Shown in pieces: positions 1-11,349 of a stretch of DNA of 64,000 nucleotides. Source of the stretch: Azonexus hydrophilus (lineage in GTDB: Bacteria; Pseudomonadota; Gammaproteobacteria; Burkholderiales; Rhodocyclaceae); assembly GCF_001956855.1 (NCBI RefSeq), contig NZ_MTHD01000003.1:124001-188000 (forward strand). The letters are read 5' to 3'. How positions within the stretch are numbered: the stretch's first letter is position 1; each line of letters opens with the position of its first letter. The position numbers were made by a program, and so were the translations under genes. The notes under the pieces were generated by a model. It was not told the DNA's origin. It ran no database searches and saw only the letters and a list, made by a program, of their open reading frames with translations.

Positions 1-1318
1 TGCCCATGCCGCTGTCGTGGACGGTGAATTCAAGGCGGACTTGCCGCTCCCCGGGGGCGTCGAGCTGACGGACCTCAACCTCGATGCCGCCACGGTCAGT
101 GAACTTCAGCGCGTTGCCGACCAGGTTGATCAGTACCTGGCTCAGCCGCAGCGCATCGCCCTGCAGCAGTGGCGGCACGTTTTCGCAGCCGGCAAACGTC
201 AGGCGCAGACCCTTGCTGCGCGCTTTCAGGGAGAACAGCCCGGCGACCGAGCGGAAAACCGTGGCCAGTTCGAAGGGGGCGCTTTCCAGCGTCAGGCTGC
301 CGGCTTCGACCTTGGAGTAGTCGAGGATGTCGTTGATGATGCCGAGCAGCGATTCCGACGACTGGACGACCTGTTCGAGGTATTCGCGCTGCTGGGTGGC
401 CAGCGGCGAATCGACCAGCATGTGGCTGAGGCCGACGATGGCATTCATCGGCGTACGGATCTCGTGGCTCATCCGTGCCAGGAAGTCCGATTTGGCGCGG
501 CTGGCCTGGCGGGCATCGGCGATCGCCTGCTGCAGTTCGGCGGTACGCTGGGCGACCATGGTTTCCAGTGATTCGCGGTAATTGGCCAGTTCCCGGTCGC
601 GTAGCTGCAGCGAGTCGAGCATGCGGTCAAAGCTCTGTCCCAGGCTGCCGATCTCGTCGCTGCGCTGCGTCGCAATGCGCTCGTCGAGTTGTGCGTCCTG
701 CGAGATCCGGTTGGCCAGGTCGTCCAGTTTTTCCAGGGGCTCGGTCAGCCGGCCGACGACATAGCGGGTCAGCAGCAGGGCGCCGGCCAGCGCCAGCAGC
801 AACAGGAAAGCGGTTTCCCTGACCGTGTTGCGCATGGTCGTGTGGTATTGCACGAGCGATGCGACCAGCTCGATATGCCCAGCCGGGGTTGGTTGTTCAT
901 AAAGCTGGATCGGTTGCCGGACGATCAGGTAGCCATCGAGGAAGCGTGGTGTGACCTCGGTGTCGGGAAAATTGTGGCGACTTGCGCCTACGCGTCGATA
1001 TTCACCCAGGATAGAGCCATCTGGCAGCACTACCCGGCTGCTTTCGATGGCCGGATTGACCGCGAGCGATTCCAGCAGTCGGACTGCTTCGCGCCGGTCG
1101 GTAAAGGCGATCGCCGCCTGCATGTTGTTGGCCAGCAGGCGGGCCTGTGCCGTCATCGATTCGGCCCATTGGGTCTGCAGCAGTTGCCGCTGCTGGGTGA
1201 ACACCAGCGCGAAGACCATGCACACCATCAGCAACAGGAACAGGAAGGACAGCGCAACCAGCTTGTTGCGGATGGTCGGCTCGGGCAGCAGCCGTTCCTT
1301 GAGCGTCCGCTGGCTCAT
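1..1318 (-). CDS. CHASE8/HAMP sensor histidine kinase (partial)
   Basis: Inner-membrane sensor kinase; its 3' end lies outside the window, so about 439 residues are visible. Reading the minus strand from the ATG at 1318 gives a membrane helix near residues 17-41, a periplasmic domain with the CHASE8-like pattern NNMQAAIAFTDRREA, a second helix near 170-190, a HAMP linker, a HisKA domain with [14 protein letters not shown] (phospho-acceptor His near 284) and the start of the ATPase domain (N-box LVGNALKFTD near 402, then DSGMG at the edge). The start overlaps the stop of the YfiR-like gene by four bases (ATGA), so the two are probably translationally coupled. Many relatives carry a C-terminal receiver; that part cannot be seen. 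Confidence 0.9.
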   Translation of the reverse strand, partial: MSQRTLKERLLPEPTIRNKLVALSFLFLLLMVCMVFALVFTQQRQLLQTQWAESMTAQARLLANNMQAAIAFTDRREAVRLLESLAVNPAIESSRVVLPDGSILGEYRRVGASRHNFPDTEVTPRFLDGYLIVRQPIQLYEQPTPAGHIELVASLVQYHTTMRNTVRETAFLLLLALAGALLLTRYVVGRLTEPLEKLDDLANRISQDAQLDERIATQRSDEIGSLGQSFDRMLDSLQLRDRELANYRESLETMVAQRTAELQQAIADARQASRAKSDFLARMSHEIRTPMNAIVGLSHMLVDSPLATQQREYLEQVVQSSESLLGIINDILDYSKVEAGSLTLESAPFELATVFRSVAGLFSLKARSKGLRLTFAGCENVPPLLQGDALRLSQVLINLVGNALKFTDRGGIEVEVRQLDAPGERQVRLEFTVHDSGMG

Positions 1319-1845
1319 GGTTCGATCACCCGCGCCAGTCGCAGCAATTGGGCATTGAATTCGAAGCCCCGGTTTTGTGCTGTGCGCCGGTTGAGCACGA
1401 TGCCGATGCGGGCGCCGTCGAGCGGCAGTTCGATCATGCCGCCGGCGCGGGCAAAGCCGGCGATGTCGGAAACAGTGACGAGTTGCCTGCTGGCGCTGCG
1501 CTCCAGCCAGAAGGCGAGACTGACCGATTCGCTGCGCGGGATGAAGAGCAGGTGGCAGACGCTCAGGTCGGTCGGTGTCAGGCGGACCTCGATGTTCGGG
1601 GTGCCGCCGTCGATCTGGTTCAGTGCGCTGCCGAAGGGGTTCTTGCCAACGACGCACAGGACGGTTGGTTTCGGTGGGGGGGCACCGCCGGGCCAGTAGA
1701 CGAATTGCGACAGGCGATAGAAGAGGACGGCCTTCATGCCGTATTCCGAGACATCCTGGGCGAGCAGGCGCGCCGGCAGCAGCGCGATCAGCGCCAGTGC
1801 AGCCAGCAGCAGGCGGTGGGATGAAAGGAGTCTCGGCAACCGCAC
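1315..1845 (-). CDS. YfiR-family (DUF4154) periplasmic protein
   Basis: A 176-residue exported protein. It starts with an alternative GTG, three bases after the TonB-receptor stop, and has a signal peptide (LLLAALALIALLPARLLAQ). The mature part carries typical YfiR/DUF4154 blocks: YGMKAVLFYRLSQFVYWP near the N-terminus, CHLLFIPRSE in the middle and VSDIAGFARAGGMIEL near residue 130. In Pseudomonas, YfiR represses the diguanylate cyclase YfiN through its periplasmic domain. Here the neighbour is a histidine kinase with a similar CHASE8 sensor, so I infer that this protein modulates that kinase. Two cysteines (VLCVVGK, SVCHLLF) could form a disulfide. Confidence 0.85.
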   Translation of the reverse strand: MRLPRLLSSHRLLLAALALIALLPARLLAQDVSEYGMKAVLFYRLSQFVYWPGGAPPPKPTVLCVVGKNPFGSALNQIDGGTPNIEVRLTPTDLSVCHLLFIPRSESVSLAFWLERSASRQLVTVSDIAGFARAGGMIELPLDGARIGIVLNRRTAQNRGFEFNAQLLRLARVIEP

Positions 1846-1848
1846 GGG

Positions 1849-4038
1849 TCAGAAACGGTATTCGAGCGTGCCCATCAGGGTCCGCGGTTGCTGGGGCATG
1901 GCCTGCATGACGGCACTCGACGACGAGGTGTGGGCCGCGTAGTAGCGGCGGTCGAAGAGGTTGTACACGTCAAGGTAGAGCGACAGTCGTTCGTCGGCCA
2001 GCTTGTGCAGGCCGATGTGCAGGCTGGCCAGCGTGTAGTCGTCGGTTTTCCTGACCCGGTCGTTTTGCACGCGGTTGATCGCGCCGGTGGTGGTGTCGTC
2101 GATCCATTGCACGCGCGGGGTGATGGTCAGCCAGTCCTGGTAGCGCAGGGTGAGTCCGAGCTTGACCTTGTGGGCGGCGATGTTGATCTGTTCCAGCTCC
2201 GGCCCGTTGGCGGTTTCCCGGAACGAACCCTTGACGTAGCTGTAGCTGCCCCAGAAATCTGCGGTCCACGGCCCGCCGAGGTGCATTTGCCACTGCGGGA
2301 TGATGTCGATGCCCTGATACCGGTCGTTGCCGCTGTTCTGTTTGGAGTCGGTGGCGGTGAGCACGGTGCCGGGGATGTACTGGATCGGTGTGGCATTGGC
2401 GCGGGTGACGATGACGTTGTCGACTTCGGTCAGGTAGGCGTTGGCGACCAGGTTGAAGTTGCGCAGCGGGCGCCAGTCCCAGGTTGCCGACCAGGTGCGC
2501 GATTTCTCCGGTTGCAGGTCGGTGTTCGGGGCACGGAAGGTGCCGGTCGGGTTGCCCAGATTGTTGAAACTGCCGAAGGCGCTGTAGCTTTCTTCCGGCG
2601 ACGGCGTGCGGAATGCTTCGCCGTAGAGCAACTTGATGAAGTTGCCGGGCAGCACCTGCCAGACCAGGCCGAGGCGGGGATTGGTGCTGCCGCCGTAGGT
2701 CGAGTACCAGTCGTGACGCAGGCCGGCGACCGTCGAGAAATCCGGTGTCCATTGCGCCTGCCATTGCAGGTAGCCCGACCAGCTGTGGTAGCGCGCCTCG
2801 AAAATCTGCAGCGGCAGGTTGGTGTTCGGATAGTTCATGCCCTGCTCGTTCGGCGACTTGCCTGTGTCATATGGGCGTGGCAGGTCCGGGGCCTCGATTG
2901 CGTGGTAGTTGCGATAGCCGATGCCGGCGAGCACGCTGTGGGTATCGCTGGCCCGCCAGTTCAGGTTTTGCTCGATGCCGGCGCGTCGACCGTAGGCGTA
3001 GTCGTAACCGTGGTTGGCGAAGTCGGTGAAGATGTTGATGTAGCGGCTTTTCGGGTCGAGTTCGTAGCGCGAGTAGTCGACCAGCGTTTCGCTGCTGAGC
3101 GACGCGTTGATGTTGAAGCGATAGCGGGCGTGCCAGGTGTCGATGGTCGTGTCCCAATAGGCGCTTTCGAGATACAGCGCACTGCTCGGGCGGTCGCCGG
3201 TGCTCGACAGGCTGCGGAAACGGTTGCGCTGAAAGCCCAGCGTCAGCCTCTCGCCGGCGTCGATGCGCAGGTACTGGCTCTGGCTGCTGATGCTGCCGGT
3301 GTAGTCCTCGCGCTGCACTGCAGGTACGACCACGGTGCCGCCGAAGGTGCGGGCATTGACCTTGGGAAAATCGTCCGGGTAGTAGTTGTCGAGTGGCGCC
3401 CGGTCGCTCTTCTGGTAGTGGGCGCCGGCGGTGATGCCGATCGCTTCGCCAAACTTGCCGCTGGCCAGGAAATCGCCTTCGAGCGAGCCGAAACTGCCAG
3501 CGCCGAGCGCCACCTTGCTGCCGGCTTCGCCACCCTTGTCGGTAATGATGTTGATCACGCCGGCCAGCGCGTCGGCGCCGTAGAGCGCGGCAGCCGGGCC
3601 GTAGAGCACCTCGACCTGGCGGGCGAAGTGCAGCGAGAAGTTTTCGGCGATCGGAATCTTGCCACCGGCCGGGTGGTCGATGCGGACGCCGTCGAGCATG
3701 ATCAGCAGCTTGTTGTTGCTGACGTTGCCCTGGAAAACGAAATTGTTGTACTGGGTGGACCGGGTGCCGCGCTGGAAGTCGACCCCGGGCAGGTCTTCGA
3801 GCAGGTCGGCCAGATTCTTGTAGCGCCGGTCGCGCATCTGCTCGCGGGTGATGACCATGATGTGCGCGGGGGTCTGCTCGCGGGCTTCGGCGCGCCGCGA
3901 AGCCGTGGTCACCGGGATGGCGATCAGCTCATCGAGGGATAGGGGCAGCAGGGGACGCACGTCATCCGCGGCGCGCAACGGTGCGGCGGTACAGAGTGCC
4001 AGTGCCAGGGCAACGATCCCCTGATGTCGGTAGTGCAT
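1849..4038 (-). CDS. TonB-dependent outer-membrane receptor
   Basis: A 729-residue outer-membrane receptor that would use TonB energy to import an unidentified ligand, or sense it. The start at 4038 is chosen because it begins a clear signal peptide (MHYRHQGIVALALALCTAAP) and follows a GGGGGG-AA ribosome site. Residues about 30-160 form the plug (ELIAIPVTTASR, LADLLEDLPGVDFQRG, LLIMLDGVRIDHP, ALYGADALAGVINII); the rest is a beta-barrel ending in the terminal aromatic EYRF. It is first in an operon with YfiR and the kinase. The short leader contains CCCC/GGGG blocks (4046-4051 and 4069-4072) that could pair and mask the ribosome site. No N-terminal signalling (FecA-type) domain is seen. Confidence 0.92.
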   Translation of the reverse strand: MHYRHQGIVALALALCTAAPLRAADDVRPLLPLSLDELIAIPVTTASRRAEAREQTPAHIMVITREQMRDRRYKNLADLLEDLPGVDFQRGTRSTQYNNFVFQGNVSNNKLLIMLDGVRIDHPAGGKIPIAENFSLHFARQVEVLYGPAAALYGADALAGVINIITDKGGEAGSKVALGAGSFGSLEGDFLASGKFGEAIGITAGAHYQKSDRAPLDNYYPDDFPKVNARTFGGTVVVPAVQREDYTGSISSQSQYLRIDAGERLTLGFQRNRFRSLSSTGDRPSSALYLESAYWDTTIDTWHARYRFNINASLSSETLVDYSRYELDPKSRYINIFTDFANHGYDYAYGRRAGIEQNLNWRASDTHSVLAGIGYRNYHAIEAPDLPRPYDTGKSPNEQGMNYPNTNLPLQIFEARYHSWSGYLQWQAQWTPDFSTVAGLRHDWYSTYGGSTNPRLGLVWQVLPGNFIKLLYGEAFRTPSPEESYSAFGSFNNLGNPTGTFRAPNTDLQPEKSRTWSATWDWRPLRNFNLVANAYLTEVDNVIVTRANATPIQYIPGTVLTATDSKQNSGNDRYQGIDIIPQWQMHLGGPWTADFWGSYSYVKGSFRETANGPELEQINIAAHKVKLGLTLRYQDWLTITPRVQWIDDTTTGAINRVQNDRVRKTDDYTLASLHIGLHKLADERLSLYLDVYNLFDRRYYAAHTSSSSAVMQAMPQQPRTLMGTLEYRF

Positions 4039-4075
4039 GAAAATTCCCCCCGGACTTTTTGCATTTTTGGGGAGT

Positions 4076-5107
4076 TTATACGGGATTCCTTGCGACAAGC
4101 TTACCCGCCGGACACAGCCGCAGGCCCAGGTGAAGAAATTCCTCCCACAGGTTGCCCTGGCCAATGCCCTTGGCCAGCCGGTCGATACGGCCGGCGTGGC
4201 GGAGTGCGTCTTCGAGGTTTGCGGTCGACAGGCGTTGCAGGGCTTTTTTCACCGGCGCCTGGCGCGGCCCCCAGACCTTGGCGTCCTTCAGCAGCAGGTC
4301 CAGCGGCCGGCCGGCATCGAGGCCGCTGCGTATCGTCGTCAGGGCACGGATTTCCTCGCTCATCGCCCACAGCACCAGCGGCGGCGCTTCGCCCTCCTGC
4401 ATCAGGCCATCGAGGGTGCGCGCCAGGCGGGCGACATCGCCTGCCAGCAACGCTTCGCGCAGGCCGTCGATGTCGTAGCGGGCGACGTTGAGCACGGCGT
4501 CGCGGATCTGCTCGGGCGACAGTTTGCCGGTCGGGTAGAGCAGGGCCAGTTTCTGGATTTCCTGGTGGGCGGCGAGCAGGTTGCCTTCGACCCGTTCAGC
4601 GATGAACTTCAGGCTGTCGTTGTCGGCACTTTGCTGCTGCTGGCGCAGTCGCCCGGCGATCCAGCCGGGCAGCTCGGCAAGCGGCGGCGCGTTCAGCTTG
4701 ACGGCGACCCCGGCGTTGACCAGCGCGGTGAACCAGGCGGCCTTTTCCTCGCGCCAGTCGAGTTCGGGCAGGGTGATCAACAGCAGGTTGTCGGCGGACA
4801 GGTTCTGGCACCATTGCTGCAGCGCGGCGCTGCCGTCCTTGCCCGGCTTGCCGGTCGGGATGCGCAGGTCGATCAGTTTGCGGTCGCCGAACAGCGACAT
4901 GTTGCCGCCGGCGGCGAGCAGGCTGCCCCAGTCGAACTGTGGCAGCACGGTCAGCACTTCGCGCTCGCTGTAGCCGGCGCTGCGCGATCTGGCCCGGATG
5001 GCGTCGGCCGCCTCGATGACCAGCAGCGGCTCGTCGCCGTACAGCACGTAAAGCGGGCGCAACTCGCGTTCGAGGTGCGCGGCCAGCTGTTCGGCCTTGA
5101 GCAGCAT
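4076..5107 (-). CDS. holA: DNA polymerase III subunit delta
   Basis: Clamp-loader delta subunit (343 aa), which opens the beta sliding clamp during replication. The start at 5107 (MLLKAEQLAAHL) overlaps the lptE stop by one base (TGATG); an upstream in-frame extension would run inside lptE. Family features are YVLYGDEPLLVIEAADAIR near residue 30, the conserved GNLLAAHQEIQKLALL block near 180, and a helical C-terminal clamp-loader collar (WAMSEEIRAL). Its place last in leuS-lptE-holA is the usual proteobacterial arrangement. Confidence 0.95.
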   Translation of the reverse strand: MLLKAEQLAAHLERELRPLYVLYGDEPLLVIEAADAIRARSRSAGYSEREVLTVLPQFDWGSLLAAGGNMSLFGDRKLIDLRIPTGKPGKDGSAALQQWCQNLSADNLLLITLPELDWREEKAAWFTALVNAGVAVKLNAPPLAELPGWIAGRLRQQQQSADNDSLKFIAERVEGNLLAAHQEIQKLALLYPTGKLSPEQIRDAVLNVARYDIDGLREALLAGDVARLARTLDGLMQEGEAPPLVLWAMSEEIRALTTIRSGLDAGRPLDLLLKDAKVWGPRQAPVKKALQRLSTANLEDALRHAGRIDRLAKGIGQGNLWEEFLHLGLRLCPAGKLVARNPV

Positions 5108-5628
5108 CAGTCCGCTTCCAGATCCGGATCTTTGGGTTTGATGATGGACAGACGACGCATGATCTGGTTGACCAGGTCGTTGTTCATGTCGCGCCAAAGC
5201 AGCCCTTCTTCGATGTCCTTGGCCAGCACGTTCGAATCGTCGAAGCTGATGTCGCGACTGAGCGCGATTTCGTTGGGGGCAATGATTTCCTGTCCTTTGC
5301 CGTTGACCACGCGGAAACGGTAGGTGAGCTGCAGGCGATATTCACGCACGCGGCCCTGAGCATTGACGCTGAGAATGGTCTTTTGCCGGTTGTCTTCCAG
5401 TTGCTGGAAGACGGCTTCCGCCGACTTGGCGTCAGCGACGATCTCGGTGTTGCCGCTGCTCTTGACGTAACGCTCCAGCCAGATGCGGACTTCGGCCGTT
5501 TCGGGCAGGGCAATGTGCATCGTCTTGTACGGCAGGTCGCCGCTGCCCGCGCCGCGCAGATGGAAGCCGCAGCCGGCCACCAGGACGGCGAGGAACAAGG
5601 CGAACAGTGAGCGGAACGGGAAGCGCAT
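5107..5628 (-). CDS. lptE: LPS-assembly lipoprotein LptE
   Basis: A 173-residue outer-membrane lipoprotein that plugs and helps fold LptD in lipopolysaccharide export. The N-terminus is a lipoprotein signal peptide ending in the lipobox VAGC (Cys near residue 20) followed by GFHLRG, the hallmark start of mature LptE. The body includes ILSVNAQGRVREYRL and a D-N-D-L-V-N-Q-I-M-R-R-L segment typical of the family C-terminus. It follows leuS by 10 bp and overlaps holA, so all three are likely on one transcript. Confidence 0.95.
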   Translation of the reverse strand: MRFPFRSLFALFLAVLVAGCGFHLRGAGSGDLPYKTMHIALPETAEVRIWLERYVKSSGNTEIVADAKSAEAVFQQLEDNRQKTILSVNAQGRVREYRLQLTYRFRVVNGKGQEIIAPNEIALSRDISFDDSNVLAKDIEEGLLWRDMNNDLVNQIMRRLSIIKPKDPDLEAD

Positions 5629-5638
5629 GCGATTTTCC

Positions 5639-8293
<2,655 letters not shown>

Positions 8294-8342
8294 TTATAGC
8301 GGTTGCACGGTCTGGTAACCGGCCCGGTTTTTCAGCAAATAC

Positions 8343-8356
8343 TGCGGTTGACCGCA
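8343..8356. repeat. palindrome TGCGGTTGACCGCA (repeat family copy)
   Basis: Near-perfect inverted repeat (arms TGCGGT/ACCGCA around TG) in the gap between leuS and the small unknown gene. The same core occurs in longer palindromes after uvrD and after hflX. Confidence 0.5.
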
Positions 8357-8391
8357 ACACCCGGCCAGATCCGGGATTTTTTCAGGGGTTC

Positions 8392-8423
8392 CCCGCTGCG
8401 CAGCCTGCACGCTGCACAGCGGG
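8392..8423 (-). terminator. hairpin downstream of the small unknown gene
   Basis: Arms 8392-8403 (CCCGCTGCGCAG) and 8412-8423 (CTGCACAGCGGG) pair over 12 positions with one G-T pair and an 8-base loop. It lies 22 bp beyond the stop of the minus-strand gene at 8445. No good T-run follows, so its role as a terminator is a guess. Confidence 0.4.
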
Positions 8424-8444
8424 CCGAACGTCAGCGACGTCCGG

Positions 8445-8795
8445 TCACGCGGCTTTTTTTTGGCCGGTCATGTCGCCCCAGGTGTTCTGCCAGTAACGGT
8501 AGGCGTTTTGCGCGGCCATCAGCGACAGCAGCGACATGCGGGTCTGGTGACGCCACATCCAGGTCAGTTGCGGGGCCGGGCTGAGCTTGTTGGTGGACAG
8601 CGTACCGGCTTCGTCCTCGACGACGGACAGGAAGCGCTCGACGGCCAGGCCCCAGAACTCGGAACCTTCGGATTTGCCGGTCAGGTACTCGGCTTCGCCG
8701 ACGGCGCGACGCCACAGTTTGAGGGCCAGTTCTTCACTGATGCCGGCCTTCTTGGCGATCCAGGGGAGGATCTTCGGCGATTTCATGCTGTTCAT
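8445..8795 (-). CDS. small conserved-looking protein of unknown function
   Basis: I do not recognise a named family. The ATG at 8795 follows AGAAGGAG at good spacing, giving 116 residues; longer in-frame extensions upstream have no ribosome site. The protein is rich in helix-forming residues, with basic ends, a conserved-looking aromatic block (LTWMWRHQTRMSLLSLMAAQ) and a tail GDMTGQKKAA. No signal peptide or membrane segment is evident. A TTGCAGTGCACAA element on the minus strand upstream (8870-8882) resembles TGCA-rich boxes reported for polyhydroxyalkanoate-granule gene control, so a granule-associated role is possible but unproven. Confidence 0.75.
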   Translation of the reverse strand: MNSMKSPKILPWIAKKAGISEELALKLWRRAVGEAEYLTGKSEGSEFWGLAVERFLSVVEDEAGTLSTNKLSPAPQLTWMWRHQTRMSLLSLMAAQNAYRYWQNTWGDMTGQKKAA

Positions 8796-8869
8796 GCTGT
8801 TGCTCCTTCTATGTCGTATGTCGTGGCGGTAACCACTTGCTTGATAGACTGCCTTGTGGGCAAAAAGTT

Positions 8870-8882
8870 TTGTGCACTGCAA
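8870..8882. promoter_or_regulatory. imperfect TGCA-rich dyad upstream of the small gene
   Basis: TTGTGCACTGCAA on the plus strand, an imperfect dyad next to an AT-rich stretch (aatatattcg, agtatacttt) about 75-110 bp before the start of the small minus-strand gene. Its position suits an operator or promoter element; the binding protein is unknown. Confidence 0.3.
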
Positions 8883-9048
8883 TATATTCGTGGTCAGTAT
8901 ACTTTTTATCGGCTCGAAAGCTTGTAACGAATTGTCGCCATGACAATGGTGCGTTGCACAACCGCAACAGATTGGTCCGACCATTTGTCCTGCAATTGGC
9001 GGCCGGCATTGTACACTGTCGCTTTGTTTCTGTGACCCCCACCCAGCC

Positions 9049-11199
9049 ATGTCCGACCTGCTCGCCAATCTGAATTCCCCCCAACTGCAGGCGGTGACGC
9101 TGCCGCCGGTGCATGCGCTGATCCTCGCGGGGGCCGGCAGCGGCAAGACGCGCGTGCTGACAACTCGTATCGCCTGGCTGATCTCGACCAACCAGGTCGG
9201 TCCGCACGGCGTGCTGGCGGTGACTTTCACCAACAAGGCGGCGCGCGAAATGACCGCGCGCCTGTCGTCGCTGGTGCCGATCAACGTCCGTGGCATGTGG
9301 ATCGGCACCTTCCACGGTCTGTGCAACCGGCTGCTGCGCGCGCACTACCGCGAGGCGGGTCTGCCGCAGACTTTCCAGATCCTCGATTCGGCCGACCAGC
9401 TGGCGATGGTCAAGCGGCTGTTGAAGAACCTCAACATCGACGACGAGAAATACCCGCCGCGCGAACTGTGCCATTTCATCAACGCGCACAAGGAACAGGG
9501 GGTGCGCGCCGCGCAGGCCGAGGTGTACGACCACTACACGCAGAAGCGCGTCGACATCTACGCCGAGTACGAAGCCCAGTGCAACCGCGAAGGCGTCTGT
9601 GATTTTGCCGAACTGCTGCTGCGCTGTTTCGAGCTGTTGCAGCGCAATGAGCCACTGCGCACGCATTACCAGCAGCGTTTCCGGCACATCCTGGTCGACG
9701 AGTTCCAGGATACCAACAAACTGCAGTATGCCTGGCTGCAACTGCTGGCCGGCGGTGGCGCCAAGGTTTTTGCGGTCGGCGACGACGATCAGTCGATCTA
9801 CCGCTTCCGTGGCGCCGAGGTCGGCAACATGCGCGATTTCGAACGCGATTACTGCGCCGACAACATCATCCGGCTGGAGCAGAACTACCGCTCGCACGGC
9901 AACATCCTCGCCGCCGCCAACGCGATCATCAAAAACAACCGCGAGCGCCTGGGCAAGAACCTGTGGACCGACGCCGGCGACGGCGAGCCGATCCGCGCCT
10001 TCGAAGCCTATTCGGACATCGACGAAGCCCGCTTCATCGTCGACGAGATCCGCGAACTGGTGCGTGACGGCGTGCCGGCAACGCAATGCGCCATCCTCTA
10101 CCGTTCGAACGCGCAGTCGCGTGTGCTCGAACACGAACTGTTCACCAAGGGCGTGCCGTACAAGGTCTATGGCGGCCTGCGCTTCTTCGAGCGCCAGGAA
10201 GTCAAGCACGCGCTCGCCTATCTGCGCCTGTTGGGCAACCCGGACGACGACACCGCCTTCCTCCGCGTCGTGAATTTCCCGACGCGCGGCATCGGCGCCC
10301 GTTCGCTGGAAAACCTGCAGGCGACCGCGCACCAGATGAATTCGAGCCTGTACAACGCCGCCGCTTCGCTGACCGGCAAGGCCGGCCAGACCGTCGGTGC
10401 CTTCATCCGCCTGGTCGAGACCTTGCGCCAGGAAACGGAAAAGCTGCCGCTGCCGGAGATCATCGAGCATGTCGTCGAAAAATCCGGCCTGGCCCAGCAT
10501 TACCGGCTGGAAAAGGAAGGTCAGGAACGGCTGGAGAACCTTGATGAACTGATCAACGCCGCCGCCACCTTTGTCGACGACGACGGCGTGGTGATGGCAA
10601 ATGCGGGCGAGGGCGGCGCCCTGGCGTCCTTCCTTGCCCATGCTTCGCTGGAATCCGGCGAGCATCAGGCTGGCGAGGGCCAGGAAGCGGTCCAGTTGAT
10701 GTCGGTGCACGCAGCCAAGGGTCTGGAATTCGACATCGTCTTCATCAGCGGCCTGGAGCAGGGGCTGTTTCCGCACGAGAACGCAGTCAGCGAAGGTCGT
10801 GAAGGTCTGGAGGAAGAGCGCCGGCTGATGTACGTCGCGGTCACCCGTGCCCGCCAACGGCTCTACCTGTCCTGCGCGCAGACGCGGATGCTGCACGGGC
10901 AGACCCGCTATTGCACGGCTTCTTCCTTCCTCGACGAAATTCCGACCGAGTTGCTGCTGAAGTTGAACAAGAAGGCGGCAGCGGCGCCGACCTGGGGCGG
11001 CTACACCGCTACCGCCAGCAGCGAGCCGGTCGCCGGCGGCCTGCGCGTTGGGCAGACTGTCGAGCATGCCAAGTTCGGCGTTGGCGTCATCGTGTCTACC
11101 GAAGGCCGCGGTGCCGATGCGCGGGTGCAGGTCAATTTCGGCGGCGGCGCCGGGATGAAATGGCTGGCGCTGGAATATGCCAAGCTGACACCGGTATGA
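9049..11199 (+). CDS. uvrD: DNA helicase II (UvrD, SF1A)
   Basis: 3'-5' helicase (716 aa) of nucleotide-excision and mismatch repair. Motifs run in the expected order: Q-motif LNSPQLQAV (residue 8), Walker A AGAGSGKT (near 27), motif Ia VTFTNKAAREM, Walker B DEFQDT (near 218), motif III DDDQSIYRFRGA (near 243), motif IV NYRSHGNIL, motif V SVHAAKGLEFDIVF, motif VI VAVTRARQRLYL. The C-terminus (VGQTVEHAKFGVGVIV...GMKWLALEYAKL) is the UvrD Tudor-like tail, which favours uvrD over rep. Length is normal. Monocistronic as far as can be seen, with a palindrome just after the stop. Confidence 0.95.
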   Translation: MSDLLANLNSPQLQAVTLPPVHALILAGAGSGKTRVLTTRIAWLISTNQVGPHGVLAVTFTNKAAREMTARLSSLVPINVRGMWIGTFHGLCNRLLRAHYREAGLPQTFQILDSADQLAMVKRLLKNLNIDDEKYPPRELCHFINAHKEQGVRAAQAEVYDHYTQKRVDIYAEYEAQCNREGVCDFAELLLRCFELLQRNEPLRTHYQQRFRHILVDEFQDTNKLQYAWLQLLAGGGAKVFAVGDDDQSIYRFRGAEVGNMRDFERDYCADNIIRLEQNYRSHGNILAAANAIIKNNRERLGKNLWTDAGDGEPIRAFEAYSDIDEARFIVDEIRELVRDGVPATQCAILYRSNAQSRVLEHELFTKGVPYKVYGGLRFFERQEVKHALAYLRLLGNPDDDTAFLRVVNFPTRGIGARSLENLQATAHQMNSSLYNAAASLTGKAGQTVGAFIRLVETLRQETEKLPLPEIIEHVVEKSGLAQHYRLEKEGQERLENLDELINAAATFVDDDGVVMANAGEGGALASFLAHASLESGEHQAGEGQEAVQLMSVHAAKGLEFDIVFISGLEQGLFPHENAVSEGREGLEEERRLMYVAVTRARQRLYLSCAQTRMLHGQTRYCTASSFLDEIPTELLLKLNKKAAAAPTWGGYTATASSEPVAGGLRVGQTVEHAKFGVGVIVSTEGRGADARVQVNFGGGAGMKWLALEYAKLTPV

Positions 11200-11215
11200 G
11201 CGCATTTTTGCCGGA

Positions 11216-11237
11216 TTTCTGCGGTCGACCGCAGAAA
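11216..11237. terminator. perfect palindrome after uvrD, core CTGCGGTCGACCGCAG
   Basis: Perfect 11-bp arms (11216-11226 / 11227-11237) starting 17 bp after the uvrD stop, with GCGCTTTT shortly after. Likely a terminator-like hairpin and a member of a repeat family (also 8343, 50269). Confidence 0.55.
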
Positions 11238-11349
11238 CGGGCGCTTTTCCGTGCTGGCAGCGGCGCTTCGCGGTAGATCGCAGGCGGGCTCGGTGATACC
11301 CTCGTGGACTCGATGATGATGACAGGGGCCTGTCTCTGGTAGGCGACGC

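Noticed and set aside
1888-3942. 684-codon plus-strand frame opposite the TonB receptor
   Set aside because: Shadow frame rich in Val/Ala/Arg with no family blocks; the minus strand encodes a clear receptor.
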